A stretch of 64,000 nucleotides of DNA from CAVQAH01 sp963784195 (GTDB taxonomy: Bacteria > Acidobacteriota > Vicinamibacteria > Vicinamibacterales > 2-12-FULL-66-21). The stretch covers positions 248,001 to 312,000 of the forward strand of contig CAWARA010000016.1 in assembly GCA_963784195.1 (NCBI GenBank), written 5' to 3'. Position numbers and translations under genes: made by a program. Shown in pieces: positions 23,901-31,292 of this stretch (the first letter of the stretch is position 1; each line of letters begins with the position of its first letter). A model generated the notes under the pieces. It saw only the letters and a program-made list of their open reading frames with translations. It was not told the origin of the DNA and did not search any database.

Positions 23901-24309
23901 AGATCCACTTGCCGTCGCGGGACCATCCGTCTATGCGATCGAGCGTGTCGTCGAAGGTCAGCTGCTTCATCGCGCCGCTGGCCATCGTCAGGACGTAAAT
24001 GTCGCCGCTGCCCGTGCGGTCGGAGACAAAAGCGAGTTGCTTGCCGTCGGGAGAGTACATCGGCCGCGATTCGGTACCCTCGTGTGCCACGAGCAAGCGG
24101 GCTTCACCACCGGCCGCAGGCACGGTCCAGATGTCGCCACCTGAAACGACCGCGATTTCCGAGCGATCCGGCGATATCGCCGGTTCGCTGAAGGACGGGA
24201 GCGGCGCGGGTGACTCGTTCGCCGCTCGCTGACCGGCAATCGGCGGTGCCGCGATCGCCCCGATCGCGAGCAGCGTTCCAAGAATCACGGTGGTCTGTCT
24301 GGACGTCAT
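20938..24309 (-). CDS. tricorn-like S41 protease with PD40 propellers and PDZ domain
   Basis: The intact 1123-residue protein has a signal peptide (TTVILGTLLAIGAIAAPPIA), many PD40/WD40-like blades (SPDGKQLAFVSDRTGSGDIY, SPDGRKVAFVARGE), a proline/aspartate-rich linker (RPADRPADRPAERPAD), a tricorn core region, a PDZ-like segment (GDYVVAVNGSAI) and a C-terminal S41 domain. The probable nucleophile is S1016 or S1018 in TNQHSLSDAEDF, with GWIIYTGSQTLVDGS following. GGAGG lies 6 bp before the ATG. Family members are exported or periplasmic proteases that degrade peptides handed on by other proteases. It is divergent from the CocE-type gene, with 55 bp between them that must hold both promoters. 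No frame break occurs in 3.4 kb. Confidence 0.93.
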   Translation of the reverse strand: MTSRQTTVILGTLLAIGAIAAPPIAGQRAANESPAPLPSFSEPAISPDRSEIAVVSGGDIWTVPAAGGEARLLVAHEGTESRPMYSPDGKQLAFVSDRTGSGDIYVLTMASGAMKQLTFDDTLDRIDGWSRDGKWIYFSSSSRDISGMNDIYRVPVAGGTPMIVSGDRYTSEFFSAPSPDGQRVAFTARGNGAGQWWRNGHSHLDESELWLLTDGSTPKYEQLTKRGAKQLWPMWSADGKNLYFVSDRSGSQNIWMLPVSASASGGDPKSESKEKAITKFSDGRVLWPTISNDGRTIVFERDFEVWSMDTASGDAKKVPITKRGAPSSPALEHVTLTNGFQDLALSPDGRKVAFVARGEVWAASARDGGDAVRVSQSGARESQIGWLPDSRRIVYVSERNGVGNLYLFDFTSNSETQLTKALVSDSAPSVAPDGKSIAYVRDGTDLRIVDVATKQERSLATGNLTRSNRGLAWSPDSRWVAYVGLTAKAFRNVFAVPAAGGESKPVTAMPNGSANNISWSPDGTYIIYNTNQRTEEGEAVQVDLILRTPRFREDRFRDLFRDDPRNRPADRPADRPAERPADTAPPAQDPPPGREQPPARDAAPAPPRRDPSKPVEIVFDDIRQRVSILPVGVDVGSQSISPDGRWLLMTATAAGQQNLYVYSLDELAREPAVARQLTSTAGPKADAQFTPDSREVFYLEQGRISVIPVETRQSRNISVTAEMDVDFVQEKMEVFRQAWTYMRDGFYDDKFHGVDWDGVRTRYEPRIAGAQTPDEMRRLLNLMVGELNASHMGVAGGGGRGGRGGGGPAAGRLGLRFDRGEYERNGRLRVSSVIPLGPAAITRQVSVGDYVVAVNGSAITPQVNLDELLSHANNRRTELSVAASPDATDRREVIVRPVTGGAEKNLLYREWVEWNRAYVNKASGGRLGYVHMNDMSEGALRRLYLDLDAENRAKDGVVIDVRNNNGGFVNAYALDVLARRGYMMMTPRGLPTAPARSVLGQRALELPTILVTNQHSLSDAEDFTEGYRSLKLGTVVGEPTSGWIIYTGSQTLVDGSTMRMPGTRITTQDGTNMELNPRPVDIPVTRPIGESLAGKDSQLDTAVRELLKQLGARGTSSQNGGGR

Positions 24310-24364
24310 GCAAGGCCTCCGTCAAAGTGGCTCATTCTACTCCTGATATACCATTCCTCTCTCG

Positions 24365-26122
24365 ATGCGCCCGCCCATCCACGCGGCCGTTGCGGCACTG
24401 GCTCTCGCGGTGACATCCGCCTCGACGGCCCCGCAACTGACACACATCGTCGTCGGACGCGACGTTCCCCTCAGGCTCAGCGACGGCGTCACGCTCTACG
24501 CCGACGTGTATCGTCCAGAGGGCCCAGGCCGCTTCCCTGCCCTGCTGATGCGAACCCCTTACGACAAGGAAGGCGCTCAGCAGAGTGGGCGGCTCGCCAT
24601 GACGTCAGCCGCCGTCCGCCGCGGCTACGTCGTCGTCGTACAGGACACGCGCGGGCAATTCACGTCGGAAGGGCGGTTCGTTCCGTACTCGCAGGAGATC
24701 GCCGACGGAGCGGAAACCATCGCGTGGGTGGCAGGACTTCCGTATGTCGACGGACAGGTGGGTATGTTCGGCCTGTCGTATCCCGGCGCGGTGCAGTGGA
24801 TGACCGCCCCGGCGGCGCCGCCGCAGTTGAAGGCGATCGCACCGGCGATGACCTTCGCGCATCCGAACCACTTCTTCTATCACGGCGGCATCTTCGAAGC
24901 GGATTTCATCGAGTGGCTGCTTCCACGGCAGCAGCGGGAACGACGGCAGATGAGGCTTCCCTTCGCGACATCTCAGGAGGCGGACGCTGGATGGTCCAAG
25001 GAAGGCGACGCGTGGATGGATCACCGGCCTCTCCACACGCTGCCGTTGATGAAGGGATTTGACTATTGGAACGCCTGGACCCGGAACCCGATCGAAAGCG
25101 ATTACTGGAAGCCATTCGACATCGAAGCGCAGCACAGTCAGGTCCGGGTTCCTGCTCTCAACCTGAGCGGATGGAACGACGACCCGTACGGCCAGCCGGG
25201 TGCCATTCGTAACTTCGTCGGCATGCGCGCGAACGGGGGAACCGAAGACGCAAGACGCGGACAGCGTCTGGTCATGGGACCGTGGACGCACGGCGTTCCG
25301 TCGATGACGCGCACGACGTACGCCGGCGTCGACTACGGTCCGAACGCGACCTTCGATTTCGTTGAGGAACAACTGAAGTTCTTCGACTACTGGCTGAAGA
25401 AACACGACGACGGGTACGCGCGTCAGGCGCCGGTGAAGATCTTCGTCATGGGCGCGAACCGGTGGCGGAGCGAGAGCAGCTGGCCTGTTCCAAACACCGT
25501 TGCGCAGTCCTGGGTTCTGAGCGCGGACAAGAGGCTCACGTTGTCTCCAGAAGCGCGTCCGGTTGGGCGGACGCAGTTCACCTACGACCCGCGGAATCCG
25601 GCACGCGTGCCACAGCCGACGGCAGACCTCCCGGCCAACTGGAAGACCATCACGGATCGCGCGGATGTCGTCGACTTCATGAGCGCGCCGTTGGAGTCCT
25701 CGATCGAGATCACCGGTCAGGTAATCGCGCGTCTGTGGTTCACGTCGTCGGCTCCGGACACCGATGTGACGGCTCGCATTCTCGGGATGCGGCCAGATGG
25801 ATCATCGTATGCACTGACGAACGCATATGGGGCGCTGCGCACGCGCTACCGCAGCACCGAGGAGCCGCGGCCACCGGCACCGCTTCCGCCAAACGAACCG
25901 GTCGAGCTGACGATCAGCGTCGGCTTCACCAGCATCGTCGTGCCCGCCGGTCACCGTCTACAGCTCATGGTTACCGGAAGCATGCGTCAGGGACTGACGA
26001 TTCACCCGAATGTCTGGAATGCCGATGACGCCGGCGTGCAACCGGTGCCCGCCATCAACGCCATTCATCACAGCGAGCGATATCCGTCGAGGGTCATCGT
26101 ACCGGTTATCGAGAGGCGATAG
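24365..26122 (+). CDS. exported CocE/NonD-family hydrolase (X-Pro dipeptidyl-peptidase S15-like)
   Basis: The protein has 585 residues with a short signal peptide (AAVAALALAVTSASTAPQ). The alpha/beta-hydrolase domain opens with LRLSDGVTLYADVYRP and RTPYDKEG, carries the nucleophile S138 in MFGLSYPGA, and later HGVPSMT and GPWTH. A cap region rich in Trp and Arg follows the nucleophile. The C-terminal third is the beta-sandwich of PepX C-terminal type (VTARILGMRPDGSSYALTNA; VPAGHRLQLMVTGS). Family members hydrolyse acyl esters, glutaryl-amides or X-Pro peptides; the specificity here cannot be told. It is divergently arranged with the tricorn-like protease and intact. Confidence 0.92.
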   Translation: MRPPIHAAVAALALAVTSASTAPQLTHIVVGRDVPLRLSDGVTLYADVYRPEGPGRFPALLMRTPYDKEGAQQSGRLAMTSAAVRRGYVVVVQDTRGQFTSEGRFVPYSQEIADGAETIAWVAGLPYVDGQVGMFGLSYPGAVQWMTAPAAPPQLKAIAPAMTFAHPNHFFYHGGIFEADFIEWLLPRQQRERRQMRLPFATSQEADAGWSKEGDAWMDHRPLHTLPLMKGFDYWNAWTRNPIESDYWKPFDIEAQHSQVRVPALNLSGWNDDPYGQPGAIRNFVGMRANGGTEDARRGQRLVMGPWTHGVPSMTRTTYAGVDYGPNATFDFVEEQLKFFDYWLKKHDDGYARQAPVKIFVMGANRWRSESSWPVPNTVAQSWVLSADKRLTLSPEARPVGRTQFTYDPRNPARVPQPTADLPANWKTITDRADVVDFMSAPLESSIEITGQVIARLWFTSSAPDTDVTARILGMRPDGSSYALTNAYGALRTRYRSTEEPRPPAPLPPNEPVELTISVGFTSIVVPAGHRLQLMVTGSMRQGLTIHPNVWNADDAGVQPVPAINAIHHSERYPSRVIVPVIERR

Positions 26123-26133
26123 CAGGGCTCGAG

Positions 26134-26520
26134 CTAGTTCGAAGGCCGTCGATCAACTGCAAGCGGCGTCAGTCGGATCACCACGCTGGCGGTCTGGACG
26201 TGCGGGCAATCACCTGTCCCCATCGTGACGCTGACGTTCGTGACCTCGCGAGTCGCGTAGCCGGTGCGTTCGGCACGCACGGTATAGGTCCCGGGGCGTT
26301 CGTACGCGCCGACGAATCGGCACGAGAAGCCTGGCAGGCTTTCGCGATACATTCCGTCCACTGCCGTCACACTCGCATCGCAGATCCCCTGTCCATTCAG
26401 TTCGTTGATCACGCTCACGTCGAGCCCGGCCTGGGCGATGGCCGGGCAGGCCACCGTGGGTGAGGAATCACAGCCGGCGAGGCTGAGGGCAAGCGCCAAG
26501 ACCGTAAGTCTCTTTGTCAT
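26134..26520 (-). CDS. small lipoprotein with carboxypeptidase-regulatory-like fold
   Basis: The 128-residue protein starts MTKRLTVLALALSLAGC, a signal peptide ending in a lipobox with Cys17 as acylation site. The rest (GICDASVTAVDGMYRESLPG, then GTYTVRAERTGYATREVTNV) looks like one beta-sandwich of the carboxypeptidase regulatory type, with four further cysteines that could form disulfides. It is convergent with the CocE-type gene, whose stop lies 12 bp away. The function is unknown; the fold is inferred from the short motif pattern. Confidence 0.75.
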   Translation of the reverse strand: MTKRLTVLALALSLAGCDSSPTVACPAIAQAGLDVSVINELNGQGICDASVTAVDGMYRESLPGFSCRFVGAYERPGTYTVRAERTGYATREVTNVSVTMGTGDCPHVQTASVVIRLTPLAVDRRPSN

Positions 26521-26607
26521 TCAGGGTCCACCGACAGGCGGCTGCAAGATTTTCTTGGACCGCCGTTCCAATAGTGTGGATTATCTGCAACTCCGTCGCG
26601 CCTCCCG

Positions 26608-26652
26608 AAAAGGTGGCTGGCACCTTCCCCGGCTAGGTGCCAGCCACCTTTT
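26608..26652. repeat. perfect 18-bp stem hairpin (dispersed-palindrome or terminator type)
   Basis: The arms AAAAGGTGGCTGGCACCT (26608-26625) and AGGTGCCAGCCACCTTTT (26635-26652) are exact reverse complements around a 9-nt loop. T-rich sequence follows on the plus strand. It sits upstream of the lipoprotein gene and 204 bp before the next plus-strand start, with no plus-strand gene ending just before it, so an intrinsic terminator role is doubtful. It has the look of a dispersed palindromic element. The rest of the gap 26521-26842 shows no gene. Confidence 0.7.
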
Positions 26653-26842
26653 GCAGTTTTTGCGCACACCGGTCCGAACGGGCTGCCAGCAAACGGAATG
26701 CCCGGAGGCGGGCGTCTGGGCGAGGCGATTGCAAAATGCGCGACGCTGCACGCGCCACGCACGTGCAGCTGACGTTCAGACGAAATTCGCCGCAGCGGAG
26801 TCTGATTATCAAGACTCGTCAGGTAAGCCGTTGAGCGGACCC

Positions 26843-26850
26843 AAAGGAGG
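26843..26850 (+). promoter_or_regulatory. near-perfect ribosome binding site
   Basis: AAAGGAGG lies 6 bp before the ATG at 26857. It is the strongest Shine-Dalgarno match seen in the window and decides the start of the exported protein that follows, even though the frame from this ATG is interrupted by the heptad array. Confidence 0.75.
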
Positions 26851-26856
26851 CGGGAT

Positions 26857-28864
26857 ATGACGCGGACTCGGACTGCCCGTGCGACGTCGCACGTAACACG
26901 CAGCTAGCACGTGGCACATAGCACGTAGCACGTGTACGGCCATCCTGCTTGTCGCGCTTGGTGCAAGCTCCGCGCGCGCGCAGGATCCTCAGACGGACGG
27001 CTGGGTGGTGCTCTCACTCGACGAATACCGCGCGTTGCGCGCACGGGCCTTCCCTGTCCCACCAACGCCGAACCCGCCACCGGTCGATGCGGCGCTCACG
27101 CGCGTCGACTATGACCTGCGCGCCAACGGCGACACCGTCAGCGGTGAGGCGCGGCTGACCGTCGATGTGCTCAAGCAGGGCTGGGTCAGCATCCAGGCGC
27201 CAGCAGGAGTGCTCGTACGCAGCGCGCGCTTGAACGGACGGCCGACTGCGCTCGTCGCCGGCACGCCTCCGCGGGTGCTGATCTCGAGTGCCGGACGCGC
27301 GACGCTGACGCTCGACATCGTCGTCCCTATCGCGACGTCCGGCGGGACCGAATCGATGACCCTTCCTGCGTCACCATCAGCCCTTTCCTCCGTGCGCCTC
27401 ACCATTCCACGAACCAGCGTCGAGCTCGCCAGTAGCGGCGGGATCGTGACCGAACAAGTCGAAACCGCGCGCGAGACCAGCTGGAGTGTCTATGGGTCGC
27501 CCGGACGGCCAGTCTCTTTCAGCTGGAAGCGCAAGAGCGATGACAGGCGAACGACGATGCCGTTGCGGATGGACGCACGCGTGACGTCGCTCATCGTGCT
27601 GGGCGAAGAGAGCAGCCTGATCACCACGGGTGTCCGCGCCGACGTGAAGCAGGGATCGACGCGCGAGATCGCGCTGACGATTCCGGCTGGACTCACCGTC
27701 AACCAGGTCTCGGGAGCAACCGTGGCGGACTGGAATCAGCAGGCGAACACGCTGACTGTCTCGTTCCTCGAGCCGCTGACGACCACTGCGTCGATCGTCA
27801 TCACCTCCGAAACGCGAATGCCGCGAGAGGGCGCGGTGGCCATCCCGCTCATCCGGATGCCGGTTGCCGAACAGGAGTCTGGTGGCGTTGCAGTTGATGT
27901 CGCGGGGACAGGAGAAATCGGGGAGCGGCGCCCGGTCGGCCTCGATGCCAGTGACCCCGCCATCCTGGGCGACGTCGTCAGCGGCCGGGACACGCCCTCG
28001 ATGGCGGCGTTCAGGTTCAAGACCGGCGGAGGGTCCGCGCAACGGGCGCTCTCGGTTGATGTATCGCGTTACCTGCCAGCCGAAGTCCTGGTCGCCAACA
28101 TCGAAGAGGCGCGTTACGAGGCGCTCATCGGCGAGGACGGCAAGACGCTGGTGCGCGCGCGCTACGCGGTGCGGAACAACCAGCGCAGCTTCCTGGCGGT
28201 CACGTTGCCACAAGACGCCACGCTCTGGAGTGCCGCGCTCGCGGGACGTGCCGTCCGCCCGGGCGTGTCACCAAACGGCAGCCTCTTGCTGCCGTTGCAG
28301 AAGGCTCGGGCAGGCGAAGCGCCTCCTACCGTCGCCGTCGAGATCGTTTACCTGCAGCGAACGAGCGAGTGGACGGAACGAGGCACCTCGACGCTGACGC
28401 TCGCGGCCGTTGATCTTCCCGTGTCGAGGACGGGACTGACCGTAAGGCATTCGCCCCGCTTCGCAGTCGAGTTGAAGCCCGGTGCATTCCGGCCTGACGC
28501 GGATCCAGGGCCATGGACCATCGCATTGCAGTCCGATGAATTGACGATCGGGGTCGCTGGCGCGGCAGGCCGCGGGATCGTTGCGGGGCTGCCGGAGTCG
28601 CCACCACCGCCGCCGCCAGCATCACCGGCCGAACCGGCCCGGGCTGAGATCGCCTCCAACATGAAGATGGGTGGGCTCTCGGTCGACTCCTCACCGCTGG
28701 CAAGCCCATTCAGGTCGGATTCAGGGCGCGCGATCGCCGGGATTCTTCCGGTCGGCGTTCGCGTCCCAGAGTTCGGCGCCACGCTCTTTGCTGCAGCGGA
28801 ACTGACCGCGGAAGGCCGCGCGCCCACAATCGAATTCGCATACAAGCGAACGGCGCGGCGGTGA
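26857..28864 (+). CDS. exported protein of unknown function, paralog 1; 5' frame broken by heptad array
   Basis: The long frame (first possible start GTG 27005) encodes about 620 residues of beta-rich exported protein. Upstream in the same frame is a signal-peptide core and cleavage site (AILLVALGASSARAQDPQ), but that frame has no ATG, GTG or TTG before it. The ATG at 26857, with a near-perfect ribosome binding site, reads 16 codons (MTRTRTARATSHVTRS) into a TAG at 26905, inside a 7-bp repeat array (26887-26939). Removing seven repeats (49 bp) would restore the frame. The mature protein begins VVLSLDEYRALRARAF and ends IEFAYKRTARR; it resembles the next gene in plan. No known domain is recognised. 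Confidence 0.7.
26887..26939. repeat. heptad array 1 (TAGCACG type), inside a 5' coding region
   Basis: The units are tcgcacg, taacacg, a 4-base spacer, then tagcacg, tggcaca, tagcacg, tagcacg and tgtacgg. The 7-bp period holds through the last five units. It lies between the ATG with strong ribosome binding site and the signal-peptide core of the exported protein. Confidence 0.75.
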
Positions 28865-28871
28865 CAGGACC

Positions 28872-28930
28872 ATGGCGATGGGCGATGGGCGATGGGCAAG
28901 GGCGATGGGCGATGGGCGATGGGCAATGGG
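28872..28930. repeat. heptad array 2 (GCGATGG type)
   Basis: Six near-identical 7-bp units (gcgatgg, with variants gcaagg and gcaatgg) start 7 bp after the stop codon of paralog 1 and end 43 bp before the start of paralog 2. The array is in frame with paralog 2 and would encode MAMGDGRW-type repeats if translated. Confidence 0.85.
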
Positions 28931-28973
28931 GCAGAGCCGAAACGTAAGTAGTCAAACTCGAGGCAGGTGTGAA

Positions 28974-31150
28974 ATGCGGAAGATCCTTTTATCGCTGATC
29001 GCGTGCACGTTCGCCGTCGCAGCGGCCGTCGCCCAGGAGCGTCCGCCTCAAGGCCCCGCGGGAACCGTAACGCTGTCTCGCAGCGAGTTCGATCGCCTGC
29101 TGGATCTGTCGACTCGTTCCGGCGCGCCCCCTGAGCGAGCGCCTCTGGCTGCCGCGCTCGGACGCGCGGACATCACGGTCAGAGTGGATGGCGGTGTGGC
29201 CAGGGCCTCGATCGCGCTGGAGGGCGAGGTCTTCCACAGCGGTGTCGTCAAGGTTCCGCTCATCGCTGGCACGACGCTCCTTGACGCACGGCTGGCCAAC
29301 GGTCCGCTCCCGCTCGTCTCAGAGAACAACACGCTCGTCGGCTTGATTTCAGGCCCTGCCGCTTTTGCCGCGACACTGGAATGGGCGGCTCCGCTGACGA
29401 TGACGCCCGGACGCGGTTCGTTCGTGCTCCCAGTGCCGTCAGCCGGAAGCGTCACGGCAACGATCGACATCCCCGGTGAGCGAAGCGACGTGCGGGTCTC
29501 TCCAGGCCTGCTGTTGTCCCGATCGTCAGCCGGCGGACGGACGACGATTCAGGCGACGCTCAGCCCGGGGACGTCGACCCAGGTCTACTGGTCGTCACGC
29601 GACAGCGTCGCGGTGCCAGTTCAGCGTGACGTCAGGTTTCTCTCGGATCTGAAGACCCTCATCACGATCGGCGAGGCGGAGGTGCGCGCGGTCTCGCTGA
29701 TCGACGTCACCGTGCTGCAGGGCGAGGCGCAGCGTTTCGAAGTACGGCTGCCACAGGGCAACGAGGTCGTGTCCGTTTCCGGCTCGACGCTCGACGCCAG
29801 CGACCATCAGGGCGGCGTGCTCACGTTGACGGTGATCGATCCGGCCGTGCGCAGGCACCAGTTTCTCGTGACGCTCGAGCGGCCAGGCTCGGGCGGATCG
29901 TTCAAGCTGGAGACCACATTCGCGACGCTGCCTGCGGCGCAACGTGAATCAGGTGAAGTGGTACTCGCCGGCGTTGGTACGCTCGAGATTGGCGCCGCCG
30001 ATAACCCCGGACTGAAGCGTGTCGACGTTCGCGAAGTCGATCGATCGCTCGCAACTGCCGCCGGGCAGTCGATGCTGGCGGCATATCGGTATCAGCGCTT
30101 GTCGACCGCACCGCCGGCACTTGCGCTTGGACGTCACGCGCTTCTCGGATGCGGCTGTTCTCGCGGCGGTCGCCGAGCGCGCGGTGGTGACGACGCTCGT
30201 GACCGACCGAAGGGCGAGCGCTGACCGAAGTTACGTTGAGGGTCAGGAACCGCGCGCAGCCGTACATGAAAGTGTCTCTGCCAGCCGGTGCCTCGATCAT
30301 CTCGTCGGACGTGGCAGGCCAGCCGGCGAAACCGGCTGACGGCGCCGACGGCACGCGCGTGCCGCTCCTGAGGCCGGGCTTCCGCCCCACCGACGCCTAT
30401 ACGGTGTCATTCGTGTACCTGCACGCTGGCTCGCCATTTCTGAAGAAGGGCGACATGCGGATGATGCTTCCGCGAATGGATCTGCCGGTCACGCTCGTCG
30501 AGTGGGAAGTGTTCGTGCCGGAGATGTACCGCGTCGATCGGTTCGATGGGAACGTCATCCCGGCGGACCTGGCCATGCAGGAAGTGACGGTGGCGGCCGA
30601 AGCGATTTCAGTACCGCAGATCCCCGGGACGATCGTCGGGCGCGTAGTCGATCAGTCCGGTGCGGCAATACCCGGCGCCAGCGTCGTCGCACAGGTTGCT
30701 GGCGGGAGGTGGAACGTCGTGACGGATGCGAACGGCCGCTACCAGTTCGACGGATTGCCCGCGGGATTGACGTCCATCACGGCCCAGCTGCAGGGCTTCA
30801 AGACGATGAGGCAAACGTTCGCCAACGATCAGCGCGGGCAACAGCTGGACTTTTCGATGGTCGTCGGGGGTGTCGAGGAGACCGTGACCGTGTCGAGTTC
30901 GGCCGTGACGAGTTCACCAGGCGACCAGGTTGCACGCATAGAACTGAACGATCGGGCCTCGAACCAAAGCGGTCAGCGCGCTGCCCAGGCGAACGAACCG
31001 TCGGTCAACGTGCAGAACCTGCAGCGGCGGGCGTCTGGCGTGCTGCCGGTGCGGATCGAGGTGCCGCGCGCCGGGTCTTCGTATCGTTTCGTCAAGCCAC
31101 TCGTCATCGATCAGGAGGCGTCCGTCAGCTTCCGGTACCGCCGGAGATAA
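28974..31150 (+). CDS. exported protein of unknown function, paralog 2, with inserted carboxypeptidase-regulatory domain; frameshifted
   Basis: The ATG at 28974 begins a clear signal peptide (MRKILLSLIACTFAVAAAVA) with GAGG upstream; the frame also runs back through heptad array 2. The mature start VTLSRSEFDRLLDL and the end IEVPRAGSSYRFVKPLVI ... FRYRRR resemble the equivalent parts of paralog 1, indicating a tandem duplication. Two frame changes (near 30125 and 30210) must be bridged to give about 725 residues. Near residue 540 a carboxypeptidase-regulatory-like domain is present (GRVVDQSGAAIPGASVVAQ), followed by VEETVTVSSSA, a sequence normally found at the front of TonB receptors. The function is unknown; location in the periplasm or outer membrane is likely. 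Confidence 0.75.
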
Positions 31151-31169
31151 CCACCGTGTTGCGACAGGG

Positions 31170-31292
31170 CTGAAATCGGAAATCGGAAATCGGAAATCGG
31201 AGATCGGAGAATCGAAAAATCGGGGAGTCGGAGGAATCGGGAACTCAACGATGGCCGATTTCCGATTTCCGATTTCCGATTTCCGATTTCAG
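31170..31292. repeat. heptad array 3: inverted pair of GGAAATC and GATTTCC arrays
   Basis: A direct array of CGGAAAT units (31170-31200) and its exact reverse complement (31262-31292, array continuing left to 31255) form a perfect 31-bp stem around a 61-base loop of decayed units (agatcgg, agaatcg, aaaaatc, ggggagt). It fills the gap between two convergent genes. The TGA stop of the M16 gene is part of the array. Confidence 0.9.

Noticed and set aside
21724..24144. An 806-codon open frame opposite the tricorn-like gene (also 38983-41676, 51584-53992 and 32069-34075 on the plus strand)
   Set aside because: These are antisense to long intact genes with clear motifs. Their translations are Arg/Val/Leu-rich with no recognisable domain, as expected from GC-rich codon use on the other strand.
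31170..31292. CRISPR-like array
   Set aside because: The repeat unit is 7 bp with no spacers of regular size, units decay gradually, and no cas genes are present.
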